Below are positions 6,355 to 11,940 of a DNA stretch of 11,940 nt, one piece after another (the first letter of the stretch is position 1; each line of letters begins with the position of its first letter). The position numbers and the translations under genes were made by a program. The notes beneath the pieces are model-generated. The model had not been told where the DNA came from and did not search any database. It saw nothing but the letters and a program-made list of their open reading frames with translations. The DNA comes from Spirochaetaceae bacterium. Lineage in GTDB: Bacteria; Spirochaetota; Spirochaetia; Treponematales; Breznakiellaceae. The stretch lies in NCBI GenBank assembly GCA_031255395.1, contig JAIRSQ010000139.1, positions 1 through 11,940 on the forward strand. The letters run 5' to 3'.

Positions 6355-7338
6355 TTAAGCGTCCGTCATTCTGTTAAAAATTTCGGCAAGGCCCGAAAGC
6401 CCTTCGCCTGAAAACACCGATATGCCTTGTACCTGTTCTTCCGAAAGCCGCAACTTAAGCTCGCGAAGCCGCTCGGCGCTTCCTTCCGCGTCGAGTTTTG
6501 TGCCTACGACCACCCGCTTCTTTTCCGTGAGTTCCAGCGAATAAGCTCCAAGTTCCGCAAGCAGTATGTCAAAGGCTTCGAGACAGCCTTCGTCCGAAAG
6601 GTCTATCAGGAAGGCAAGGGCGGGAGTGCGAGAGATATGCTTAAGGAAGCGCAAACCCAGCCCGGCCCCGCTGGACGCTCCTTCTATCAGTCCCGGAATG
6701 TCGGCGAGTATTATATCGCGACCGTCCGCCCTGAGCACGCCGAGGTTAGGTATCTTTGTTGTGAACGGGTAAGGCGCTATTTTTGGACGGGCGTTTGTAA
6801 ACCGGCCAAGCAAGGACGATTTTCCGGCGTTTGGAAAGCCGACAAAGCCTATGTCCGCCACTATTTGCAGTTCAACGCGCAGTTTTCGGCTCTCGCCGCT
6901 CTTGCCGGGCAAAGCCCGCGTCGGAGCCTGATTCACGGAAGACTTAAAGTGAACATTGCCCCAGCCGCCGTTTCCGCCGCGCAGAAACACCATGTCCCCT
7001 TCGTTTTTGCCAAAATCGTGCAGGATTTCTCCGGTTTCCGCGTCTTTTAGCACCGTTCCAGGCGGCACGGGAATTACAGCGTCCGCGCCGTCCCGTCCGT
7101 AACGTTCGCGGCCTTCGCCGTCCCGTCCGTTTTCCGCTTTGAATACCTGCCTGTAGCGAAGATGCGTCAATGTCCGCAAGTTACGGCGCACGACAAACAC
7201 AATATCGCCGCCGCGTCCGCCGTCTCCGCCCGCCGGTCCGCCCCGCGGCACAAATTTTTCACGGCGGAACGCGGCGCAACCGTTCCCGCCGTTTCCCGAG
7301 ATAACTTCGATTAACGCTTCGTCAGCAAACCTGTCCAT
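6355..7338 (-). CDS. obg: Obg-family GTPase (50S assembly)
   Basis: 327 residues. Obg binds the 50S subunit and acts in late ribosome assembly and stress signalling. Residues 1-158 are the glycine-rich Obg fold (GNGGNGCAAFRREKFVPRGGPAGGDGG, FLRGGNGGWGN). The G domain follows: P-loop GFPNAGKSS (167-175), switch I PFTT (191-194), DIPG (213-216), and a fourth motif TKLD (280-283) where most members have NKxD. It ends just after G5, so the optional C-terminal OCT domain is absent. The ATG at 7338 is 28 nt after rpmA in a very GC-rich spacer without a clear Shine-Dalgarno. The rplU-rpmA-obg order is widely conserved. Confidence 0.96.
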   Translation of the reverse strand: MDRFADEALIEVISGNGGNGCAAFRREKFVPRGGPAGGDGGRGGDIVFVVRRNLRTLTHLRYRQVFKAENGRDGEGRERYGRDGADAVIPVPPGTVLKDAETGEILHDFGKNEGDMVFLRGGNGGWGNVHFKSSVNQAPTRALPGKSGESRKLRVELQIVADIGFVGFPNAGKSSLLGRFTNARPKIAPYPFTTKIPNLGVLRADGRDIILADIPGLIEGASSGAGLGLRFLKHISRTPALAFLIDLSDEGCLEAFDILLAELGAYSLELTEKKRVVVGTKLDAEGSAERLRELKLRLSEEQVQGISVFSGEGLSGLAEIFNRMTDA

Positions 7339-7366
7339 TGATGCCGGAAGCCGCCGCGCGCCGCCG

Positions 7367-7618
7367 TTATGATGGGTCTACGCCGGCCAGTTTGCGTCCG
7401 CGATGGTCGCGGAAAGTAACAATGCCGTCTTTTAATGCAAAAAGCGTATCGTCGCCGCCCCGCCCGACATTCGCGCCCGGATGTATCTTGGTTCCGCGCT
7501 GTCTTACGATTATTGTCCCCGCCTTGACGGCAGTGCCGCCAAAAGCCTTAACTCCTAAATACTGCGGGTTTGAATCGCGGCCGTTCTTCGCCCCGCTCCC
7601 GCCGCGTTTACGCGCCAT
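7367..7618 (-). CDS. rpmA: Ribosomal protein L27
   Basis: 83 residues of the large-subunit protein L27, whose N-terminal tail reaches the peptidyl-transferase centre. It starts [24 protein letters not shown], the form of species without a cleaved leader. The rest ([28 protein letters not shown]) is canonical. The ATG at 7618 follows AGGAGA with 6-nt spacing and overlaps the end of prp by 11 nt. Reading upstream in frame gives only eight codons after a TAG, none a start, so no N-terminal extension is encoded. Confidence 0.97.
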   Translation of the reverse strand: MARKRGGSGAKNGRDSNPQYLGVKAFGGTAVKAGTIIVRQRGTKIHPGANVGRGGDDTLFALKDGIVTFRDHRGRKLAGVDPS

Positions 7619-7958
7619 AAACTGTCTCCTGTTTCCTTGCTACCGTTAGCTTGCAATATTCAGGGTACTCTTCCGCCACGGAAGCCAATCCTTCCAGCAG
7701 AAAAGCGCCTGTCCCCTCTAAAAAATTCCTACGGTTCTCCGAATAGCCAATCTCCACCGAAATTATGCCCCGCTCCGGCGCGTCCGAACGGACGGTTATC
7801 CCGTCCCTGCCAAACAGCGCCCTTACCAGCGAGCGGGAAAGGACCGAAACCGCCGCGCACACTATGTCGGCGCCCGCGGGTCCGGCTCCGGCGTGTCCCG
7901 AAGCGCGATACTTGACCAGTACGCCCGCTCCGTCCAGCACCGCTTCCAGCCGTATCAT
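7608..7958 (-). CDS. prp: Prp-family ribosomal-processing cysteine protease (YsxB-like)
   Basis: 116 residues of the Prp family, encoded between L21 and L27 as usual. The catalytic pair is visible: H22 in ASGHAG and C34 in DIVCAAVS. In Firmicutes, Prp removes a short N-terminal extension from L27, which is essential there. Here the L27 gene has no extension, so the substrate is unclear: another ribosomal protein, or a non-proteolytic role. The ATG at 7958 follows GGGGTG; it lies 22 nt after rplU and overlaps rpmA by 11 nt. Confidence 0.92.
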   Translation of the reverse strand: MIRLEAVLDGAGVLVKYRASGHAGAGPAGADIVCAAVSVLSRSLVRALFGRDGITVRSDAPERGIISVEIGYSENRRNFLEGTGAFLLEGLASVAEEYPEYCKLTVARKQETVYGA

Positions 7959-7980
7959 TGCACCCCGCGCCCGTTACCGA

Positions 7981-8292
7981 TCAAGAAACGGAAACATTCT
8001 CGATCTTTATCATCGAGAACTGCTGTCTGTGCCCCTTTTTGCGCCGGTAATCTTTTTTTGGCTTGTATTTGAACACGATGATCTTGCGATCCTTTCCGTG
8101 CGATTCGAGCGCCGCCCGCACTTTTGCTCCGGCAACGTAAGGAGCGCCGACAGACACGGTCTTGCCCGAAACGAGCAACACCGAATCTATGTCTATCTGA
8201 GCGCCCGGCTCGGCGTCAACGCGGTCAACCTTCAATACAGAACCTTCCTCAACCTTGTACTGTTTTCCCTTGAACTCAATTATTGCGTACAT
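7981..8292 (-). CDS. rplU: Ribosomal protein L21
   Basis: 103 residues, the standard L21 length. It binds 23S rRNA on the 50S subunit. Diagnostic stretches are MYAIIEFKGKQYKVEEG at the start and FKYKPKKDYRRKKGHRQQFS near the end, the conserved rRNA-binding block. AAGGA lies 8 nt before the ATG. It is the first gene of the main operon, with its own promoter about 32 nt upstream and a short leader of about 25 nt, so no room for an elaborate leader-based autoregulatory structure. Confidence 0.98.
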   Translation of the reverse strand: MYAIIEFKGKQYKVEEGSVLKVDRVDAEPGAQIDIDSVLLVSGKTVSVGAPYVAGAKVRAALESHGKDRKIIVFKYKPKKDYRRKKGHRQQFSMIKIENVSVS

Positions 8293-8323
8293 ATCCGTTT
8301 CCTTAAAATCCTTAATTTAGCCC

Positions 8324-8353
8324 ACTCTATCCCAAACCGCTCGCTCCTGTCAA
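8324..8353 (-). promoter_or_regulatory. Predicted sigma70 promoter of the rplU operon
   Basis: On the minus strand TTGACA (8353-8348), an 18-nt spacer, then TAGAGT (8329-8324). The -35 is perfect. The predicted +1 is near 8317, leaving about 25 nt before the rplU ATG. It sits in the tatD-rplU gap, so the ribosomal operon can be transcribed independently of tatD. Confidence 0.65.
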
Positions 8354-8389
8354 GCGGGCGGCGTTTCATGGCGCGTTCCGCCACTCCGT

Positions 8390-9169
8390 TCATTCGGGAA
8401 GGCCGAAAAACCGGTTGGAGTTTTCCCACAGCGCCGCCGCCGTCTCTTCGACGCTGAGGTTGAGCATTTCCGCGAGGCAACGGGCCGTCATGGGCAGGAA
8501 TTTGGGCATATTTCGTTTGCCGCGCTGTTCTGCCGGCACCATGAAGGGGCTTTCCGATTCGATTAGAACGCGATCCAGCGGCAGCGCGCCCACGGTCTCG
8601 TGCAGATTGCGGGCGTTGCGGTATGTGAGGTTGCCCGCGAACGAAAAGTACAGATTCAGGCCGCTGGCCAGCGCTTTCCGCGCGTATTCGGCGTTTTCGG
8701 AGTAGCAGTGCAGCACGCCGCCTTTAGGCGGGAGTCTGTCGCGCAGTATATCGAACACGTCGCGCCCCGCGTCCCGGTTGTGGATGATCACGGGATAGTC
8801 CAGCTTAGCCGCAAGGTCGAGCTGGGTTATGAACAGTTCTATCTGGGACTTTCTGTCGCCGAATTTATGGTGATAGTCCAAACCGATTTCGCCAACGGCG
8901 ACGACTCGCGGCAACCGGAGACTCTGCTCCACGGTTTGCAACCATCCCTTGCCGGGATTCCGCACTTCGGACGGAGAAACGCCGACCGCGTGGTACACGT
9001 TTGCCGCCGGTTTTAGGTTCTCGTAAACCTTGGCAAAATCATGCAGGCTGTTGCATATCGAAACGATTCTTGAAACGCCGGCTTGACGCGCTTCCTGCGT
9101 TACCATAAGCTGTTCAATAGGATCATCAAATATTAGCCCGATATGGGCGTGAGTATCAAAATACTGCAT
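8390..9169 (-). CDS. tatD: TatD-family metal-dependent hydrolase (divergent active site)
   Basis: 260 residues, a TIM-barrel hydrolase of the TatD family (3'-5' exonuclease or deoxyribonuclease in studied members). Metal ligands seen: H7 and H9 in FDTHAHI, E94 in GEIGLDYH, H130 in IIHNRDA, and H154 in HCYSE. Two family motifs differ. The usual ETDxP is ESESP (204-208), placing Glu where the metal- and catalysis-linked Asp normally sits. The usual GxHPH is GVSPS. The start is set at the ATG at 9169, directly before the conserved QYFDTHAH and with GGAT 7 nt upstream. The frame is open to 9298, but the extra 43 residues are basic and unlike the family. It lies 97 nt before rplU and may be read separately from it. 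Confidence 0.9.
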   Translation of the reverse strand: MQYFDTHAHIGLIFDDPIEQLMVTQEARQAGVSRIVSICNSLHDFAKVYENLKPAANVYHAVGVSPSEVRNPGKGWLQTVEQSLRLPRVVAVGEIGLDYHHKFGDRKSQIELFITQLDLAAKLDYPVIIHNRDAGRDVFDILRDRLPPKGGVLHCYSENAEYARKALASGLNLYFSFAGNLTYRNARNLHETVGALPLDRVLIESESPFMVPAEQRGKRNMPKFLPMTARCLAEMLNLSVEETAAALWENSNRFFGLPE

Positions 9170-9288
9170 GATTTTATCCAAAATTATGAGCGGCGCATAA
9201 AAATAGCGTGACACGCGGGTTTGCCGCCGCGCCGCCGTCAGAACCGCCTTAGCGCTAAAACTTAGCAGACGGTTTTTATTGACAAAAA

Positions 9289-9317
9289 AGATTACCACAA
9301 ATCCATAATTGAGTCAA
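9289..9317 (-). promoter_or_regulatory. Possible promoter of tatD
   Basis: On the minus strand TTGACT (9317-9312), a 17-nt spacer, then TAATCT (9294-9289), with TGG before the -10 (extended type). The -10 itself is weak. It would give a leader of about 113 nt containing a small GCTAA/TTAGC hairpin. Confidence 0.35.
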
Positions 9318-9387
9318 GCGCGGGGCGCGAGCGCCGTCATCGTCGAGATTTCTGACGCGGCTCGGCTGTTTCATGTAACTGGAAATA

Positions 9388-9478
9388 ACGGCTGGCGATA
9401 ACAGCGCGGATACTGTGAACGCTGCCCGTGAAAAATCGCTTTTCTTAAGTTCGCTCGCTAGGACGACTCGCCAGCCGT
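9388..9478. repeat. 11-bp inverted repeat enclosing a 69-nt structured core
   Basis: ACGGCTGGCGA (9388-9398) and TCGCCAGCCGT (9468-9478) are exact reverse complements. Inside, CAGCG/CGCTG can form a second stem. The unit could be a miniature inverted-repeat element or an RNA fold. I see no flanking target duplication. Confidence 0.6.
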
Positions 9479-9510
9479 CTGCCGGAAGCCTCATTGCTTA
9501 TATTAGTCGG

Positions 9511-9546
9511 CTGGATTGTTTCGCCCTTGGGGACTCGCAATGACGG
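9511..9546. repeat. Degenerate copy of a widespread ATTGCTTCG...CGCAATGACGG-type repeat
   Basis: It begins CTGGATTGTTTCG and ends CTCGCAATGACGG, resembling a small dispersed repeat I know from many bacterial genomes (CTGGATTGCTTCG ... CGCAATGACG). The middle (CCCTTGGGG) differs. Identification is by memory of the pattern, not by a search. Confidence 0.45.
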
Positions 9547-9558
9547 CCTGTCCGCCCA

Positions 9559-9571
9559 GGGGTCTGACCCC
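9559..9571. repeat. REP-like palindrome GGGGTCTGACCCC
   Basis: GGGGTC-T-GACCCC is a perfect 6-bp palindrome with a single-base centre. Words of this type occur in REP elements mobilised by RAYT-type transposases. No transposase gene is present in the window. Confidence 0.45.
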
Positions 9572-9614
9572 GCGGATTACTCGCAACCCCCAGTCGGCAA
9601 CGCCGTTCCCCGTC

Positions 9615-9636
9615 CTCATTGCGCTCGAGCAATGAG
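9615..9636. repeat. 8-bp inverted repeat CTCATTGC/GCAATGAG
   Basis: CTCATTGC (9615-9622), GCTCGA, GCAATGAG (9629-9636) is a perfect hairpin. Its TCATTGC word also appears at 9490-9497 and, inverted, at 9536-9542, which ties the pieces of this gap together. Confidence 0.55.
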
Positions 9637-9683
9637 CCTCCCCAGCCGCAAGCGGCGGAGTATTGAACCCCACTGCGAATAAA

Positions 9684-9712
9684 TTGACCTAAGGGTTCAT
9701 TTTCTGTAGAAT
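9684..9712 (+). promoter_or_regulatory. Predicted sigma70 promoter of the GerMN-protein gene
   Basis: TTGACC (9684-9689), a 17-nt spacer, then TAGAAT (9707-9712). Both boxes are 5/6 matches. Standard spacing puts +1 at 9719, the A of the ATG, so the transcript should be leaderless. The bases just before TAGAAT (CTG) are the same as at the bactofilin promoter. Confidence 0.65.
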
Positions 9713-9718
9713 AAAGAG

Positions 9719-10549
9719 ATGGGCGCTCGCGGAACTGGCGGTAAAACGAATAACAAAAAAAGGTCGCCGTTGCCGGCCATCCTTTTTTGGATGGTTTTTT
9801 TTATTGTTATAATACTGCTGTTTATAATCCAGTTGCCGGCCATTCGCAATACCCTGCAAACCACCCGCTTTATCGAACGCCTGACGAACCGTCCTGTGCC
9901 CGCCGAAACTGAACCGCCGCCCGCGTCCGCGGACGAAAACCCCGAAGGCGGCGTTATCTATGTCGAACCGCCGCCGGCGCCCGCTCCGCCGCCGGCGCGG
10001 CCTCCTCGCGACGCTTTGCCCGATGAAAGCGAGAATGCAGCTGTGCCAGCGGAGAGCGCTCCCGCATCCGGCGAAGCGGCGCGCCGGCCCGCGCCCGAAA
10101 CCGCTCCGATTACTCCCGCCCCGCCGCCTGAGGCAAGGGAACGCTCCGTATACTTTGTAAAGATTGACGATTCGGGAATGGTGTATACGTCGCCGGTAAA
10201 ACGGCGGGTCGTTGTTTCCGATTCGCCGTTGCTGGACGTTCTTAGCCTGCTTTTGCGGGGGCCTTCTGACACCGAGCGGGCGCAGGGATTTACGTCGCTG
10301 ATACCCGACGGCGTTACCGTGCAGAACGCGAGGGTCACGGGCAACACCGCTTTTATAAGTTTTAACGAAAATTTCATGTTCAACGGCTACGGCGCGGAAG
10401 GGTACATCGCCCAACTGCGCCAAATCGTTTGGACAGCGACAGAATTCCCGAATATTCATGATGTTCAGATACTGGTTGAAGGCCGGCGCATAGATTTTCT
10501 GGGTGAAAGCATACGCATAGGCCGTCCGATAAGTCGGGACACGCTGTAA
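9719..10549 (+). CDS. Membrane-anchored GerMN-domain protein
   Basis: 276 residues. A basic N-terminus (to residue 17), one strong membrane helix (about 19-39), a Pro/Ala/Glu-rich extended linker (about 58-140), then a GerMN domain (143-262; SVYFVKIDD, DVLSLLLRGPSDTERAQGFTSLIPDG, TAFISFNENF, LRQIVWTATEFPNIHDVQILVEG). GerMN domains occur in spore-germination and envelope proteins and are thought to bind partners or wall components. Positive-inside logic places the domain outside the cytoplasm. In a non-sporulating spirochaete the role is unknown and probably linked to the cell envelope. The ATG at 9719 has no Shine-Dalgarno and coincides with the predicted transcript start. A 316-residue frame on the opposite strand covers the same bases but lacks any domain. 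It stands alone on the plus strand, divergent from tatD. Confidence 0.87.
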   Translation: MGARGTGGKTNNKKRSPLPAILFWMVFFIVIILLFIIQLPAIRNTLQTTRFIERLTNRPVPAETEPPPASADENPEGGVIYVEPPPAPAPPPARPPRDALPDESENAAVPAESAPASGEAARRPAPETAPITPAPPPEARERSVYFVKIDDSGMVYTSPVKRRVVVSDSPLLDVLSLLLRGPSDTERAQGFTSLIPDGVTVQNARVTGNTAFISFNENFMFNGYGAEGYIAQLRQIVWTATEFPNIHDVQILVEGRRIDFLGESIRIGRPISRDTL

Positions 10550-10685
10550 AACGGCGCCCGGTATAGGCGCGGCTCTAGAAAATGGCTGAAAATTGGGACT
10601 GGACGCGTATGCAAACGCCTCCCGCAGGCCCATGTTCAAGGCTTTAAACCCTCAGGCGGGCACGTTAACGGGCTTGAAAAAAAAA

Positions 10686-10735
10686 CGCCTTGAAGTTAGT
10701 CTTTATAGTAAGGATAAGGCGGGGGATTCTTTTTT
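10686..10735 (+). terminator. Weak candidate terminator after the GerMN gene
   Basis: CGCCTT (10686-10691) and AAGGCG (10716-10721) pair, and six T follow at 10730-10735 after a GGGGATTC gap. The stem is short and the T-run is displaced. The rest of the gap 10550-10770 shows only a GCGCC/GGCGC stem right after the stop and a distant TTCAAGGC/GCCTTGAA pair. Confidence 0.25.
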
Positions 10736-10770
10736 CCGCGAACTATCTTTGAATACTAAGGTTATAAACC

Positions 10771-10779
10771 TGATATAAT
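10771..10779 (+). promoter_or_regulatory. Extended -10 promoter of the chemoreceptor gene
   Basis: TGATATAAT is a perfect TATAAT (10774-10779) with an extended TG. No good -35 is present (TTGAAT at 19-nt spacing at best), which fits an extended -10 promoter. The predicted +1 near 10786 gives a 19-nt leader carrying GGAAGGAA (10791-10798). I see no flagellar sigma28-type motif. Confidence 0.55.
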
Positions 10780-10804
10780 TCAATCCAGTTGGAAGGAAGT
10801 TTTT

Positions 10805-11940
10805 ATGAAGCTAAAATTTCGGTTAAGTTTAATCGTTATAGCAATACTTGCGGTAGTCATTAGCATAGTCTCTGTCGTTCTGCTTTCAAGGGCGCGGGGT
10901 ATGCAGACCACAACGGCACAGAGCGAGATTACGAACCTGACGGGCGTGGCCTCAAAGAATCTTGAGGTTTACTTTGAGGGGTATCTTTACACAATAAATA
11001 CCCTGGCGTTCATCATGGCCGATTATGATGATGTTGAACCTGACCGCAGACGTGCAAGATACGATGCCAATATGCTGGCGGTCATTGAAAGTAACCCTAA
11101 CCTTGTGAGTATCTACACGCTTTGGAATCCGGGGTTCATCGACGGCAGCATGGAACCGTACGATTCATGGTTTTCAAAACGCGACAGCGCCACGATCCAA
11201 ACGTTGCGGCTGCGCGATACAGAGGACCTTAGCAACCTCTACGCAACGATGAGCACCAAGATCATGATTTCCGATGTGGAACGCGGAAAATTCATGGGAA
11301 AAGACATCTGGCAGATGCGGGTAACCGTGCCTATCATAAACAATAAGACTAACCAGCAGGTCGGCTTTGTAGGCATAATCGTTGACCTTAGCTATGCGGA
11401 AGAACTGATAAGCAATGCCACTACACTCAAAACCGCCGGATACACCAACGGTAGGGAAATCCTTTATACCAAAAACGGCACGATAGCGGCGCACTACGAC
11501 ATCTCGATGGTAGGCAAAAACATCAGAGACCCCGAATCGCTCAGAATTTTGGGACAAGAGGCGGTCGATAATACGCTCGAGACACTGCGAACAGGTGTGC
11601 CGGACACAGGGCAGAACGCCGGGCGTTTCTTCGCGTCATACCCGTTCACTGTGGGAAGCTCGGAAGATACCTTAACGGTGCTTTCCTCCGTGCCGAGCGA
11701 GGACGTGTTTCACTATATCAAGGAGATGACGCAGTTTACAGTGCTAATCGCCGCGATTATGATCATTGTATCCGCAATCGTTATATGGTTCGTGTCGAGC
11801 AACATAGCAAAACGTATCGTGCTGGTCGGTGCCCGGATGAAGGATATTGCCCAGGGTGAAGGCGATCTTACCAGCCGAATCACGATGAACGATAATGATG
11901 AAATCGGCGAAATGAGTAATTACTTCAATCAAACTATGGA
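10805..11940 (+). CDS. Methyl-accepting chemotaxis protein, sensor half (3' end cut by window)
   Basis: 378 codons visible, open at the right edge. Layout: first membrane helix (about 8-28), a periplasmic dCache-like double sensor domain (about 35-305), a second membrane helix (about 311-330), then the start of a HAMP linker (SSNIAKRIVLVGARMKDIAQGEGDLTSRI ... DEIGEMSNYFN). The signalling and methylation domain lies beyond the window. The cache fold is suggested by SIYTLWNPGF, the FMGKDIWQMRVTVPI strand and VGFVGIIVDL, then a second module starting REILYTKNGTIAAHYD. Such receptors detect small ligands outside and set CheA kinase activity, steering flagellar motion. The ligand cannot be read from the sequence. 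The ATG at 10805 follows GGAAGGAA by 6 nt. Its base composition is a little less GC-rich than the minus-strand operon. Confidence 0.93.
   Translation, partial: MKLKFRLSLIVIAILAVVISIVSVVLLSRARGMQTTTAQSEITNLTGVASKNLEVYFEGYLYTINTLAFIMADYDDVEPDRRRARYDANMLAVIESNPNLVSIYTLWNPGFIDGSMEPYDSWFSKRDSATIQTLRLRDTEDLSNLYATMSTKIMISDVERGKFMGKDIWQMRVTVPIINNKTNQQVGFVGIIVDLSYAEELISNATTLKTAGYTNGREILYTKNGTIAAHYDISMVGKNIRDPESLRILGQEAVDNTLETLRTGVPDTGQNAGRFFASYPFTVGSSEDTLTVLSSVPSEDVFHYIKEMTQFTVLIAAIMIIVSAIVIWFVSSNIAKRIVLVGARMKDIAQGEGDLTSRITMNDNDEIGEMSNYFNQTM

Larger units (their letters stand above)
9170..9683. other. Non-coding gap rich in inverted repeats
   Basis: No convincing gene. The stretch 9170-9317 is the tatD leader and putative promoter; 9318-9387 shows nothing. 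From 9388 it holds a chain of separate palindromic pieces, listed individually, and several TCATTGC/GCAATGA words. Short open frames here have atypical, low-complexity composition. It looks like a landing zone of old small mobile repeats between two divergent transcription units. Confidence 0.6.

Noticed and set aside
7619..7642. In-frame codons before L27 ending in QF, resembling the Prp cleavage site of Firmicutes
   Set aside because: There is no start codon among them and a TAG precedes; the QF arises from the bases around the ribosome binding site.
9276..9494. 72-residue minus-strand frame in the repeat-rich gap
   Set aside because: It spans the 11-bp inverted repeat and part of the tatD promoter, with no ribosome binding site and no domain; more likely repeat-derived.
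9689..10639. 316-residue open frame on the minus strand, longer than the GerMN gene
   Set aside because: No domain, Arg-rich low-complexity composition opposite the Pro-rich linker; the plus-strand frame has a membrane helix, a GerMN domain and a promoter.
10593..10778. 61-residue open frame between the GerMN and chemoreceptor genes
   Set aside because: Lacks a ribosome binding site and runs into the chemoreceptor -10 box; composition is non-coding.

Overview
The window reads as a moderately GC-rich bacterial chromosome segment, most likely from a spirochaete related to Treponema. The clues are the cluster rplU-prp-rpmA-obg-nadD/yqeK-LCP-rsfS, a bactofilin, and a cache-type chemoreceptor. 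This placement is inferred from gene content and order; no search was run. Apart from the repeat-rich gap at about 9388-9640 there is no sign of a transferred island, and no tRNA, rRNA, CRISPR array or transposase was seen.

Left part, minus strand (1-2115): bactofilin, a secreted TPR protein and MtaB (tRNA methylthiotransferase) form one co-directional set. MtaB is cut by the left edge. The bactofilin promoter places the predicted transcript start on the A of its ATG. The divergent gap 2081-2445 holds two near-consensus sigma70 promoters pointing right, each followed by a perfect inverted repeat. They drive a small gene (2446-2718) for an unrecognised protein with a short hydrophobic head and a 53-residue, Phe-punctuated Asp/Glu tail.

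Centre, minus strand (9169 down to 2786): TatD-like hydrolase, then a tight operon of L21, Prp protease, L27, Obg GTPase, a NadD-YqeK fusion, an LCP/LytR_C membrane protein, RsfS and a Sir2 deacylase. A strong promoter lies before rplU. Most junctions overlap or are under 30 nt. The theme is ribosome assembly and silencing (L21, L27, Obg, RsfS) joined to NAD and Ap4A metabolism (NadD makes the NAD precursor, YqeK hydrolyses Ap4A, Sir2 consumes NAD).

Right part: a non-coding gap (9170-9718) with an 11-bp inverted repeat, a degenerate copy of a widespread small repeat, and REP-like palindromes. It is followed on the plus strand by a membrane-anchored GerMN-domain protein that also looks leaderless, and then by a methyl-accepting chemotaxis protein cut by the right edge. 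Three genes (mtaB, sir2, nadD) appear to start with TTG. The least explained parts are the acidic protein with its doubled promoter-hairpin region and the shared leaderless start signature.
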